This document shows, one piece after another, positions 35,653 through 47,910 of a stretch of DNA of 64,000 nt. Origin of the DNA: Pyrenochaeta sp. MPI-SDFR-AT-0127 (taxonomy: Eukaryota > Ascomycota > Dothideomycetes > Pleosporales > Cucurbitariaceae); NCBI GenBank assembly GCA_020747015.1, contig JAGTJM010000008.1:805406-869405 (forward strand). Reading direction: 5' to 3'. The notes beneath the pieces are model-generated. The model was not told where the DNA came from. It did not search any database and saw only the letters and a program-made list of their open reading frames with translations. The number at the start of each line of letters is the position of its first letter. Positions within the stretch are counted from its first letter, which is position 1. Position numbers and translations under genes: made by a program.

Positions 35653-36999
35653 TTAGGCAGCTTGCTTTAGTTTCAAGTCCATGACATATTGCATCAAGCT
35701 ACAGTCGTCGCACTTAACCAGCGCTTGAAGCGCTTTGATCCTCGTCCGGAGCATTTGATTCTCATCGGCCAAGCTCTTCTTGTCCTTTTCCATCTGCTTT
35801 ATGTAAGCCGTAGCAGAAGCCAGAATAACAGCCTTGCTAGGTTTGGAAGGCGTTGGCAAATCTTCGATATCAGCGCTGTCACATGCTCGTTGGTTTTGCT
35901 GCAGAGACGGAACAACACGTCGGAGAGAGTCCAATTGTGTGTTTAGTGATTCGCGGTACTTGCGTTCGACTTGGTTGTGTGGTAATCGCCGGCGAGACTT
36001 TGGTTGCTTCTGATCGTCGTTTGCTTGAGGCGATTCTTTGGCAGGGGAGTCTTCTGAAGTCTCACTCTTCATTCGCTGTCTATTGTCGATAGTGGTGCGG
36101 GCGGTGATCTCGGTCGGGAAGCGACGGCCTGAGAATCCATTAGACGAGGCATCGCTTTCAGATCTCTTTTTGGGTCGTGGCTGGATTTCCACGATACCAT
36201 CTTCGGCAGTGACTTCCTGAGGCTTTCCTAGGAGGTTGTTGATGGTCGGGGTGGGAAGAGCATCCTCGTTTGCAAACAGGAAAGGTGCACATCCCCCACC
36301 GCAGGTCGATGGGTTGGGCGGAGGGCCATCCTGGTCGTGATTGGGGCATAGCGGAGAAGTCCAACATGCGGAGAGGATATCAGGCTTGTTCTTGTTTCGC
36401 TTGACTGTTGTGGCTATCGACGACAAGGTCCTGTCCAGACCAGGCTTAGACGAAGTGGATGCTCCCTTCAAGCCATGTGGGAAAGTGAGATCTTCGACAA
36501 AGCCTGGCTCTAAGGTATTAGGGAACATGGATTCGTAGGCAGGATTGGGAAAAGTGTTTGCACGTTGGATTGCCAGTCGTTGAGCGGGCGACATTTGCGG
36601 TGAGTGGCTGATTGCGCCCAAGAGCGATGCAGGGGTCTGCGAAGCAGAGTGACTAGCTGTGCCTGTGGTAGGCTCAGGAGAGGACTCTGTGGTGGAGTCG
36701 CCACCGGCGACGTTGTTGCCAAAGGGTTGGAGGACTTCGAGATCGCTCAGGAAGTAGTCGTTGGCTGTGAACAAGGAATCGTCAAAGTAGGGATCGGCTG
36801 ATGATCCGTTGAGGAGAGAGTCAAAGTTGGTGACGTCTTCCGGCGTAGACGCTGAAGTGTCGGTTGATATTGACTTTGGCATCTGAGAGGCGTGATGGTC
36901 TTCTGCTGGCGGTGGTGGTGGGAGTGAAAGATCAGACCATTGGTCGTTCGGCAAGATGAGAGTCTCAGTGTTGAGGAAGGCATCCCAATTGAGCGCCAT
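35653..36999 (-). CDS. bHLH transcription factor with SREBP-type tyrosine, 448 aa
   Basis: Single-exon DNA-binding regulator. The bHLH region is at about 336-405: basic part RRRLPHNQVERKYRESLN, loop with DLPTPSKPSK, helix 2 AVILASATAYIKQMEKD, followed by a leucine-rich extension to about 428. The basic region has H5, E9 and R13 for E-box contact and Tyr at position 12, the substitution typical of SREBPs that allows sterol-element as well as E-box binding. There are no transmembrane segments, so it is not a membrane-tethered SREBP; soluble SrbB-like or DevR-like fungal factors are the nearest types I know. A Cys-rich stretch (CWTSPLCPN and STCGGGCAPF) lies near 225-255 and an acidic N-terminal half may be the activation domain. 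The frame continues upstream to 37032 only from TTG, so ATG 36999 is chosen. Confidence 0.87.
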   Translation of the reverse strand: MALNWDAFLNTETLILPNDQWSDLSLPPPPPAEDHHASQMPKSISTDTSASTPEDVTNFDSLLNGSSADPYFDDSLFTANDYFLSDLEVLQPFGNNVAGGDSTTESSPEPTTGTASHSASQTPASLLGAISHSPQMSPAQRLAIQRANTFPNPAYESMFPNTLEPGFVEDLTFPHGLKGASTSSKPGLDRTLSSIATTVKRNKNKPDILSACWTSPLCPNHDQDGPPPNPSTCGGGCAPFLFANEDALPTPTINNLLGKPQEVTAEDGIVEIQPRPKKRSESDASSNGFSGRRFPTEITARTTIDNRQRMKSETSEDSPAKESPQANDDQKQPKSRRRLPHNQVERKYRESLNTQLDSLRRVVPSLQQNQRACDSADIEDLPTPSKPSKAVILASATAYIKQMEKDKKSLADENQMLRTRIKALQALVKCDDCSLMQYVMDLKLKQAA

Positions 37000-37958
37000 G
37001 ATGGCAGTCTGCAGGTGGGGAGTTGCACGCAAGAGCTCAGGCGTTGATCAGGAGATACAATGGCACGAGGGCGGCCAACGTGCGGCGGCCAAGACCCAAC
37101 GTGGACTAGGTGCCCAAAGCAGGAGCCGGAACAGGCTGGGGTCGAGGATATAAGCGCGGTACTTTGTCCGCCTTGGGGCTGGGTTTCAAAGATGTGCCTG
37201 AGTTTGCTCCAGGTGGGGGTTTGGGATGATTGAGGGTGGGAGCCAAGGGCGAGAGAAAGGGTTGAGATGTTTGGGAGGAGTGTTTTCTGTGCCCAGAGAC
37301 GGAGGGCTGCTTGTGAAGATGAGTAAGGCACGCAGTGTTTGCAGACGCGAGAGTGTGGGTGGAGCAGAAAGGGTCGCGCGGGTGGTGGCACGGAGACGCT
37401 CAACTGGGCGATGCAGGTGGAGAGAAGACGTGGGGAGCGAGTTTGTGTGTCGTGGCTCAATAGGGCTCTCTCGGTGCAAGCAGCAGTGAAGCGCAAACTG
37501 TGAGAGTCCTCGTCGCCGTGGCGGGCGGGTTGCAGAGGGACATCAGACCACCAGAAGGTGGCGTGACATTTATGTCTGGCGGCCCACCATTTCTCGTTGC
37601 AGGGGAAGGCGCAGCCGGGCGGTGGAGGCGTGGGCCCACCCGCCAGGACACCCGGAGCACGGCGCCTCGATGCCCGTTCCTCGATCCCCGATGCACCGCT
37701 ATTGCACCAACGAGAGCGGTGGTTCTGCGCTTGACTTTGGGGGATAGCTATGGCATTTGGGTGAAAGACTGAGCGGCGCTCTGCTGTTTTCCAGTCCTCC
37801 TGCCACCCAGACTTGGCCAAAAGAAGAAGAAGAAGAAGAAGAAGAAGAAGAAGCCTCTACACTCCCCACAAAGAGAACCTCCCCACAAACCGAGTCCCCT
37901 TTCCAGCTGACCTCTGCCGCTTTCCTGCCTCCACAGTATCAGCAGCCTTCGCTCGTCT
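37000..37958. other. Promoter region of the bHLH gene
   Basis: About 960 bases between the bHLH start and the end of the RING gene. A long minus frame (36747-37820) runs through it but is out of frame with the bHLH gene and low in protein character. An AAG tract lies at 37821-37853. Confidence 0.5.
37821..37853 (+). repeat. AAG trinucleotide microsatellite, 11 units
   Basis: Perfect AAG/GAA run, just beyond the 3' end of the RING gene. Confidence 0.95.
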
Positions 37959-38580
37959 TCACACCATGAGCATCACGGGGATCGGGTCTGGCCGTTCACG
38001 CCTCCGTCGCTGTGCCAATCTGGACCCAGGAATGATTGGTCGATGGCATAGCGGGCAGTACTCGTTGTACCGCGTGAACCATTCGTCCAAGCAGTGGGCA
38101 TGGAAGGCGTGTGAGCAGCGAAGACCCCGAATTTGTGCGTCGTCGGCCAGATCATCGAGACAAATAGCGCTGCCAATATCGTCAGCTTGGGCTTGGCTTG
38201 CCACGGGCAGCTCAAGACAACTCACCATACGGGATCTTTCGTATGAAGCCACTCTGGATTCTGTTCCTTCTGCGTCGCGAGCCAGTCGTAAAAGTGTTGA
38301 GATTTGATGCTGCTCTCGAGTTCGTCTCGTCGCATCTTGCTCCTCTCTTCTCTCATGAGCGCATCGCCATCACGAGCCAGTCTCGGCATGATGAAGCCTC
38401 TACGACGATTACTGCTCATTAGCTCAGATGTGCACGTAACTATGTATTCGGAAACATGGACACTAACATTACGATTAGCGTGAGGAAGACAAGAATCAGC
38501 ACCGAAGGAATTAAAATGGCAATCACAATCGTGCTACTTTTTGGGCCTGTCGACGCTTCCACTTCCGCATGGTTCGACAT
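37959..38580 (-). CDS. One-pass membrane RING-H2 ubiquitin ligase, 169 aa
   Basis: Three exons on the minus strand: 38580-38468, 38411-38226 and 38169-37959, with two 56-base introns. The N-terminus is a short polar segment followed by one hydrophobic helix at about 18-38 (TIVIAILIPSVLILVFLTLI) and a basic stop-transfer run (NRRRG). The C-terminal half holds a complete C3H2C3 RING: CAIC formed by the second splice, then RCSHAFHAHC and YCPLCHRP. This layout matches small membrane-anchored E3 ligases (ATL-like) that act with E2 enzymes on endomembrane or plasma-membrane proteins. The substrate is unknown. The first intron uses donor GTTAGT and acceptor AGCAG with a branch site close to the acceptor; an alternative GAG acceptor would alter two residues after the helix. 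Confidence 0.82.
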
Positions 38581-40776
38581 GATAATAAAAGAACAAACGT
38601 CGCTGCCGCCTCGCTATGATTGAACCTGTTGGGAGATGATAGGGTTGCTGGCGTTTCAATTCGATGCGTATATACAGCTGTCTGGAGCTCCGAGGTAGAC
38701 GTTTTCAGCTTCGTGCAAGTAATCGGTACCGCATCTATCGACCAAGCGCATGCCGGTTCTCGTTAAAGTCGCCTTATCTGCACCAAAGCCGTCTCGAGCA
38801 TGAACGAGCGTAAGCTGTGTTCATAATCGAGCGCCCGACCTGTCATACAGAGCATATGGTGAGAGGAGGTGAGGATAGCTCTAAAAGATGAGCTCCTCAT
38901 CTGATACAAGTTAAGTACGAGTCCCAAGGCTGGCAGCTGCAGTTCAATACAGCCAGCACAGCTTGGCCCCAGTCTACCTGGGTTGCGCAACCTCTCAGAG
39001 TGCGTCCATCGTAAGCCAAGGACAAGACTTTCAAAGTTTAGCCTGCTCCTGTCCAGGGTGTGTGTTCTTGTGACGCGGGGTCGAGCGCTAGCACACCGGA
39101 CGGGCGATCACAGCGGGCAAGCCAGTTCGCTTTGTGGCGCATTGCGTGACCTACTTTTGTTAGCAAGCTTCGAGAGGGGAGGGGCACGCGCACGTGAAGA
39201 GCTAGGAACAAAATGGTCGTCCAGTCTGTTTCTGGGAACCAACAAGAATTCCGTGGTCAGCAACCCTTCAGGCAATGTGCAACAAGAGCTAATTCCAATC
39301 TTTGGCTTCGATCACTTAAAAGCACCTCATCATCCGTCGCTCGCTCTGCGCGAGATGAGTGGAGATTAGTCATAGGCACCCATCTATGAATTCATTCGCC
39401 AGGAGCAGGAGTTGTTGATCATTCTCTAAGAGGACTGTAGGTGGCTGATGAGTTTGTGATATATAGTTGAACAGTCATTCAATGCCGTTAGCATGTGGAT
39501 CTATGTTTTGCAGAACCCCTCTAAGAAGGAAAAATGGCCATTGTCGCAGCGGTTGTTTGTACCAGAGGAGCGCGCTTCCATCCCATCATACAAGAGAGTC
39601 CATGGCTGACTCGTGTTCTGACTGATTATACGATACTTAAAAGGTACGCCTACGTCACGATAGATGCACCTGAAAGGCCGGTGTGTCTTCTGAACTGCTA
39701 GTTATGTGAGTACTAGAGAAATTGATCTAGTCCCTGATGATAATTACTCGACGGTATTGTGTGGACATTCTCCCAGAGCTACTTCCATAGCCTCGATTTT
39801 TGAGGTTTGCCAAACGGTCTTTTAATGACTGCACCGTACTTACTGATTGTGAAGTCACGACACAATCCTAGTGTCTGTCTGACCTCAACTCAATACCGCG
39901 AGCGGTGAAATAAAAACAGCAAATTCCGCCATTTGTAATAGACCCAACATAAACAGTTATGTCTGCTCTTCGTCTCCAGTGCGCTCTATTTACATTCCTC
40001 CTGGTAAAGTGGCCGACGACAGCGCAGATCAATCTGTTGAGAAGCACGACAAGTTGCATCCATTGCATAACCAGCTCGAGAGACAAGTGCAAAATGTGAC
40101 ACAGAAACTCTGGAAATAGCTACTGGCACGTTTGTCAAAGTCGATGGATAGTCGTAGAAGCCGCTCCGCCACGTGTTGCAATAAACACTGACGAGTGTGT
40201 GTCTACTTTTTCAATGGCATTCATACCAACGAACCCAATATTGTCGCACTTTTCGAGACCTTGTTCGACTTAATTGAGGTTCTGCTGGTCTTGGTCGTCT
40301 AGTTTCCTTTCGAACAGGAGCCAATGCCTAGCTCAATAGATGACTGTCGATGAAGCAATATGTGGTCATTCATGATCATAAAATCTGGGGGCTTAACATC
40401 TTGTCCAAGGAAAAAGTCCACACAATAATGAAGGTAGAATTCTCAGTCACGTGCTTCCTCTACACTCCAAGCACGACAGGCACAAGCAACATAACCTTTG
40501 GTAATGATTTTATACACTGCTTACAAGGCCATCTATCATTTCCAAGGGGTATCTGGTGTTCGAACTAATGATTAGAGTGGTCAGAAGCGAGACAGGGCTA
40601 TGTACATTGAAGGAAATTAAAAAAAATACCCCAACAAGGTGTCCCTTGCCAAATAATCAAACATTGCTAGAACAAATACTGGAACTCAAAACGAAATCGT
40701 GGGGGAATAAGTGCAGAGTAAGCGCATTGCTCCAGATGTTGAAGTCTGTCCATGAAAGTGCTGCTTCTTCTTCTTC
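38581..40776. other. Intergenic, 2.2 kb
   Basis: No gene supported. The plus frame 38983-39369 (128 codons) has no recognisable domain and no intron signals joining it to others. It includes the promoter of the RING gene and the 3' region of the arrestin-like gene. Confidence 0.5.
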
Positions 40777-42448
40777 TTATGCAACGAGCGAAAACCGATG
40801 GCTGTATCTGGCCGCCGGAGGGGCAAAAGCCGCATAATCGGGTGGCAAGTCGTCTCTTGATACCACACTTCCACTCCGATGACCATCGAAACTGGGAGGC
40901 GCTACACTTCGAGGCACAAACATGTTCGCTGCCTCTCTGAGTACAGTCTCCTCGACGCTCCGTGCTCGAGCGTTCTCGATACCGGTATCACTACCCTCAG
41001 CGCATATCTGCACCGGAACCTTCAGATGCATGCTTGGCCCGCTGTGGGGTGCAAACTGTAGCGAGAGGGTATAAGTTCGCGAGATGAGGCAAGAATGAAA
41101 CGTTGGAATGAAGTTTTTGTTCATCGGGAGAGTGATAGGCACAAGAATCTGCGCGGAATAAAAGGTGCCTTGTTTGTAGTCCTTGGATGCAGGTAGGATG
41201 CCCGAGACAAAGGCCTTTTCAGGGCCACTGATAACAGAGCAATCCGAAATGCCAGAGTCACGGCGGACAAGACCATCCGCGGCGATGTTGGCGCTAGCAC
41301 CGTGCTCCTCCCATTGTGCGGAAGCAATGCAGAGATTAGAAAGGGAGACGTTCTCTGAATAGACTCCTTGCGACAAGTCGAAACCTAGAGATGATCGCGA
41401 TGGAAAGCTCTGTCTGGGAGCGGAAGCGTAGTAAGTGGAGACCTTCAATTTGGTTCCTAATGATCCCAGCCTAGGGGGCGCGCTGCTCTCTTCCGCGGGG
41501 TCGAAGCGCAGGACGAGCTTAGCCATTGTAGTGATTGGCTTGTTGTCGATCGAGCGCGCACCTGGAATTACAAGAGGCTTTGGCTGGACCGTCTGAGCCG
41601 TCAGCGTTCCCAGTCTACCCTTGAACAAACCCTTCTTGATGATCTTTTCTTGGCGCGATCGATATTCATCATTGTTGTCGATGTTCAGTGGCGCTTGTTC
41701 CTCAAAGGAAGGCTTCACGCGTACTTTTTTCGACTTTTGTGCAAGAATGGACGTCCCTTCAGTACCTCGAGTGTGAGCAACCCTGACCTTGATTGCGTAC
41801 GTGACCTTGGACATTTCTGGAGCTAGATCATCCAACAGTGTGCTGCCAAAGCCAGAAAGATCGGGGTCCCCGAGGCTCGGTGGCAGCTGCAGATGAGTGT
41901 CGCGAACGTGATCTGAAGCGATGTTGTGCGGACAAGCCTTGGGAAGAAGCTGTGATGGGATGGTGAAGGTGAAGGGGAACTCATAAGTCTTTCCAGCGGC
42001 CAATATCCTTGGTGATGGGAAGTCCGACTCCTCAATGGGTTGCCTGAGGAGTAGGAATCGATGTGTAGCTTCGGTCCGCCCAGTCATAGTAGGAGTAGTG
42101 GTCAATCGGTCTACGAAAACCTGGCTTGTGCCTATAACCGTGTCAGCTCTTGTCGTCGGGCATATGGACACATGGGATAGTGAGTAGGAACAACGCACCC
42201 ACAAAGGCGATATCGATATCTTCGAAACGCGTATCGTGCGCTGCAGTAATTACAACGCGCCCTTCGATGCTGTCCATAGTGGAATAAGACGGAATCACTC
42301 GACGCGGGCCAGCGCCTTCGTTGAGGATGATGTCAATGGTTGGCTGGCCAAAGTGGGCAATATTGCGAACCTTGTAGCCAATCTGGTTGCCAATTGAGTG
42401 CATCGTATTGGTGTGCGAGAGCACCGATGCGCCCGAGGATGAGGGCAT
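40777..42448 (-). CDS. Arrestin-like protein with PPxY motif, 534 aa
   Basis: Two exons: 42448-42199 and 42131-40777, with a 67-base intron (GTGCGT donor, TATAG acceptor) joined in phase 1. The N-terminal part has beta-strand patterns of the arrestin N-domain (DIILNEGAGPRRVIPSYST, GRVVITAAHDTRFEDIDIAF) and TYEFPFTFTIPSQLLPKAC, the conserved arrestin turn; a C-domain follows with TLSLQFAPHSGPSMHLKVPV. About twenty residues from the C-terminus is DDLPPDYAAF, a PPxY motif. Fungal alpha-arrestins use such motifs to recruit the Rsp5-type HECT ligase to permeases for endocytosis; that function is inferred. Cargo is unknown, although several permeases lie in this window. Confidence 0.85.
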
Positions 42449-45400
42449 GTCGAAAGTGTCGCGTGTGCCTGAAGGCCGGCGAGCTGGGGGAACAAAGAAA
42501 CTTGATGCACAGAACGGCTGGGAGGGCGACTTTGATCAGAATCTTGAATGCGGAGAAGCTGCGAGCTGCGAGCAACACCAGAACAGGAAACGATCAGTCT
42601 GGGTTGACAGTACTGGTTGGAGGTGAAGGGCTGCAGTACAAGGCTTTTCACGCCTGGGCTGGCGGCGATCTTATACATGCCAACCGGCGAACACACTTTG
42701 CCTGAGTCATCTGCAGCCGCTGAAGGGTGATGGAGGCGGCAAGGTGCATATGGATTGAGGTGCGAAGAGTTGGCTTGCTTGGCCGACGGTTGGACTTGTG
42801 ACACGCGCGGGGAACGTCGAGCACAGTCATTACGCCCTTCACGCCCAATCGCGTAGCACGCTAGCCCAAGAACGATGTGAGCACCTCCAGACTATCCTGC
42901 ACAGCAGCCCCATGAAGGAGCCCCCCAAATCCACTGGAAATTCCTTTCCAAGACGCCACTTTCTGCGCCCGCAACCCTTTCATGCAATGCAAGTTGGTAA
43001 TCAATGGCACAAGGCCCAGGGGTGCCATGATGCAAAGAAGCCTCAACTTGCGTTACCTCTGTTACGCTGATAGATAGCACTGTAGCCCATTAATAAGCGG
43101 AGCATATTCCTAGCTTCTATGGCGTTACTTCTACACAACAAGTGGGTACACGTTGTCATTGGCTTGCCTGGATTTTTCGTACCTGATATATTGCAAGTCC
43201 TTTGCTCAATAAAACTTCCGGTGCACAGTGCCTCCTGGTCCCAAATATCCTCCTATCGAACTTTTGTCTCTATCAAGAGCGAATCGTCCTGGATGACTCA
43301 AATCTTCCGCGTACGAGAATGCAAGCTAAGTGAATAAGAGGCTTGCTGGGATACCAGTAGACATGCTAACCAGCGCACGGGCACACGCGCATCGCGACTT
43401 GTTTTAATTGACAAGTACACGTCCGTCCCAAACCTCCATAGGGCGTGGTGACTATGGTGAAAAGGGCGCTTCGCAACATTATTCAGCACGTCTTCGATGT
43501 GGCCACTCACATCGTCTAGCAACAACCGGGCCGATGTCGCTTGCGCCTGGCTTTTGCCTAATCTGGAGAAGCTGAATGCCGATGCTTGTGGCACGCCGGA
43601 ATGACAAAAGCACATGAATTCCGAACCGTCCAGAGAACACCGACACGAGCAGTCCGGATTGCAGGGTACAGTGAATGCTGTGCTGCAAATTAAAAAATGC
43701 TTCTCGTATATCGATTCTTTTTTTAAGTGTTCCTCCCTGGGCTTACTTTGTTTGATTCTCTATGCATTTCTGCAAGTAATGGATTCATGCTATGTAAATG
43801 GTACACATTGATCTGCTAAGACACAACATCACGAGCATTACTCTCTCGCTTGGGTTGTGGGACGAATGCCTTTCGCATTTTCGCAAATCAAAATATCCAA
43901 AGATGAGCACATATCACGTGTACCCATATGTCGCTAACATCGTCCTTGAACGCGTTTCGCGTCTGTCCTAGCACCAATACTGGCGTATAGCTTATTTGGT
44001 ACAACGTTCATCACATCTTCAGTCGAAAGTTCAGAGTTGGATCTGACTTCCAAAAGATGGGTAATCCCACTGAACTCCATTCTATGGAAATCCATCCAGA
44101 TTCATCGTGGCCATACATAGTAAATGCTACCATACACTTGTGGAGTCGATCTTTCAACTTGTATATGAAGGCCTATCAGCACATGTCCGTCGTTAAAAAA
44201 AATCAAGAAAGGTTCAGTCCTGTGTGAATACGCTGCATAAGTTTTCCACTTATATCACATGTGAGAGAGTACTTATCATAGTGTATGACAAACAATTTAC
44301 TTGGTATGAGAAACATAATGGAATTGGTGTTGGGATCACACATAGTTTTGAATCTGAGAGGGCCTTGCCCCCAACATCCAGCGCGTTAGGATTGACTGTA
44401 TCATCATGGAACCCTTTTGGGACGTTGGAGAAGATGGATCTTGTGAGAAGCTCTATTCTGCAACCAGAGAACAGCGGATACTCTTCTGCCAAAATTCAAG
44501 CTTAAACCCAACTCCATTTCCGCATCCTGCATTAGGGTCCACCGTGGCAAAGTAACATGACCTGACTTGCCTGGCTCACAAATGGGTGACGTTGTTATCA
44601 TCATTCGATATAGATATTGTATGGATCGCTCGCATTCAAAGCAGAACCTTGTCAATGTGATTATCGATCGCATCACTCTGAAATTGAAGATGGCCCAGTT
44701 TCTCTATATAAAACTTGTGAACCTACATCCCGAAACTAACAAATTCGTTGCCGAGCCTATCAAAGGCCTTGGACTTCAAGGTCAAGCATTGATTGAACCC
44801 TTACTTGGCCTCTTAGAGGTGCTCAACCCTTTCTGTAGCAGACTTCTTGCACACATCCAAATACACCGATGACACTGCTTTGACCTCTTCGTTTTCAGCT
44901 TGGAATCACTGATTCTTAACTCCAATTCAGTGCCTCTGAGCGATATAAACTATTATGAAGTCTAAGACTCCTATAGAATAGAGGGCGACAGACGCGGCCT
45001 GGGAACCAAGATACAGGGCAAGAAGAGCCATATCCTTTACTAGCGCTGTTTTGCCCAGGTTGTAGATCATATTTACCTATACTCATGTTTGGTAGTAATC
45101 GTGAACTGAGGCTGGCTTGGAAATACTTTACTGAAGTCTCACTTTCTGCTTCTTGAAAGTATCCGATCCCACCTACAGTGCTACACTACATAAATATGAA
45201 TGAAGTCACACAGGTTCTTTATAGAACACTTCTATCTATCTCGATCTTCTGAGGCTTAATAGCGGTTGCGATAAGGGTGAAAAGTATAGGTATACCTCCT
45301 AGAATCATCGCCAGCATGCACCATGCAGTCTCTAACCTGATTCAACATCAATCCGTGAAGACTCAAGATCAGTAAAGAACCCCAGAACATAAGCTCGGTA

Positions 45401-47009
45401 GTGAGATACCAATGCTACGATGCCGCCGCCAAACTCCAGGCAGTCCGTTTAGGGCTTGCTCAGAGCGAACCAGTAACGGCACGCATATATGTTTTCCTAA
45501 GACCAATTCTATGTGGAAATAAAAATTATAATTGTACGCAAATTGAAGCGACATTCGGCAGGTTGCGAGCCTGAGACAAGTATCAAGCAACCATGGGTAC
45601 AAACCTCTGAACATTTCCTTACATGCAGTGTGCGGTAGATACTGGAGTTCAAATAGCCAGCTGCGCTCAAAATAGTGTGCTCTAAATGATTTAGTGAGAA
45701 CAAAGCTACTCCGAGGGTGTCATAATATTTCTCTATTCAAGCATACTGGGAGCAGTCGCAATCATCTCACTCTACTTGTATTACCAAGGTTTCCAGGCTG
45801 TTCCCATACGATTTTCGAGATGATCTAAGCAAACCGCTGTCGCAATCAAGGAGGCCAGCAGTCCTGGCGTAATGATGAGTGCTTATTCCAAAGGCAGACT
45901 GATACGGAAAGCATAGTACACTTAGAATAGTCCCAAAGTCACAAGACTGGAAAATGGGTCGTGCGTCATAGCTCGATTGTGCTGCGGCATGTTTCATGGT
46001 TAGACGATCAATTTTTAGTGTCTTCTTCGGATCATCTCACACCGTAGTATATCGCTATTCCTGGGCTACTGAGAGTTGGTTATAGCTATAGCTTGGGGTC
46101 ACTATTGCGAAATGCCCTTGGCCCAATATTGTGTACTTGTGCCAGTGTCCCGGTCAGAGCTCAATGACACAGAACAATTCGGGTGAACAGCACTCAAGAT
46201 GTATCAAGAGCAATGTGAATTTGCCTGAACAATAAGATTAAAGTCTTGAACAGTTCTGTCGAAGCATTAGGAACTTAGCCGTCGTTCCTGGTAGAAAATT
46301 GGACATAGCTGTGACGCATGCTTTCGCCTACCTACTAACGCTGCTGATGGCGTTGCACCTCGGTACAAAGCTTCCACGCTGCTCCAAATGCTGCGTGTAG
46401 TGCATGGGCCACATGTTGTGAGTTGATCTGACTGCATATCAATCGCCTTCCGCTCGTGCCTTGCGCCAAGCTATTACCCAAGTCATGTCGCAGCTTTGCA
46501 CGGTTTGGTCGCCAGCTGCGGAAGCGGGACACCTCATAGCAAGTCGCGCGCGCAGATTAGACGAGAAGCCTAGAAATAGTCCTTGGTACGAAAGTCCAGC
46601 AGATGCGATTCGAAAGGGAACAGAGGGCATTGTATGCTTCAAATTGTGTATTCAGTTACTTGCACTCCACCCCTGAGATCATGTTGGTAATCGACGGAGC
46701 CCTTGCGCGTAGCAGGCTATTGCCGTGGCTTACTCACTAGAACGTCACTCGGTTACCACTCGTTCATCGTCACCACCACCAAACGCCACCCCATCCTAGT
46801 TTAGACGGGGATGAATTGCTCAGACAGCAAACAGACACGGTACTGACCTCTCGGCGTAGAATGACGATTGTACCCCGCTGCTTATTCATCGAGCTGCACT
46901 TCTTCCACCCCCCTTGACCGACAAATAAGGCGTGCTCGATTGCATACAGTGTCGATACTTTCCAAGGGACTCTTGCACGTAGTAAGTGCAAGTAGATTTG
47001 CTCTCTCCA
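42449..47009. other. Gene-free stretch, 4.6 kb
   Basis: Only short frames on both strands (below about 170 codons), none with a recognisable domain; 42295-42804 on the minus strand is antisense noise around the arrestin start. The plus frame 44567-44872 (101 codons) has a few helical patterns but no support. No repeat or transposon signature is seen. Confidence 0.5.
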
Positions 47010-47910
47010 ATGGCTTCCATCACCACCCCCGATCGTGCTGCATCTGCTGAGAACCTACCGACCCCTCCAGCATCTTCCGCGGCGACTTCTCAGCACCCAT
47101 CTCCACTGCCGCAACCGCGAAAACATGCGCTGAAGCCTGGCGGGCCAAAAGAAAGCGAGTTAATCAGATATTTGGACCATGGCGTAAACAAAGTACAAAA
47201 GCTTGTCGACAACCGCGTTACGAGCCGGCACGTCCAGCGCGTAGCAGGCAAAGAGGAAGGGTACAGCGCGTTTTGGGAGGTAGCTTCCGACCTTGACGGG
47301 CTAATTGATGTAGTGTGGGTGTCTGGATCACGTATGTATCGTCTGTGTGCCCGCTCTTCTAGCATACAGAGCAGCTAAGCCTAGCGACCGCACAGCAAAT
47401 CTTCAAATTCCATACCTCCTGAATCTCGCTGTCCTCACTGCTGAGTTCCTCCCGCTGTTTAGCACATCCACTCGCTCCACTCAGGCCACTTTCCGCCTCT
47501 TATCGAAACTCGACTATGCCTTCTCCTCACTACTGACAGGCTCTGACACAGCTAGCGGTGAAACACTGCCAGGTTTCGAGCATGGCCGTATTGTCTCTAC
47601 GACAGATAAAGTCAGGCTAAAGGGCATCGTCGATCGCACACGACTTACAGTAGTACGTGTCACGAGCGAAGAGAGTGTCGTTGGTGACGATGGTGGCATT
47701 GATGAGCCCATGGATATTGACACTGAGCTGGACGCAGGTTCGGGCGAACGCCAAGGCACAGTTATCTTTGAAGGGTTTGAAGACAACGACGTAGACGAAG
47801 AAGATAATGACTGGGAAGAGCGAAATATCGGGAGCGTATATGAGAGGACAATTGGTGAACTGGGCGACGTACTTGGGGGTCCCCCTATAGGCATTATTAC
47901 TGACGCATGA
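47010..47910 (+). CDS. Conserved fungal protein of unknown function, 278 aa
   Basis: Exons 47010-47331 and 47396-47910; the 64-base intron (GTATGT donor, CACAG acceptor) joins in phase 1 to give VWVSGSPNLQIPYLLNLAV. A disordered Pro/Ser N-terminus (1-45) leads to a helical domain (about 48-190: ELIRYLDHGVNKVQKLVDNR, FWEVASDLDGLIDVVW, STQATFRLLSKLDYAFSSLL, STTDKVRLKGIVDRTRLTVV) and an acidic C-terminus. I recall this family from filamentous fungi, where automated pipelines sometimes label it meiotic recombination protein DMC1; it has no Walker A or RecA motif, so that name is not supported. The frame continues upstream of the chosen ATG only from a GTG. Confidence 0.8.

Noticed and set aside
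36747..37820. 357-codon minus frame overlapping the bHLH start
   Set aside because: Out of frame with the bHLH gene, His/Pro/Ser-rich random composition, and reads through the promoter.
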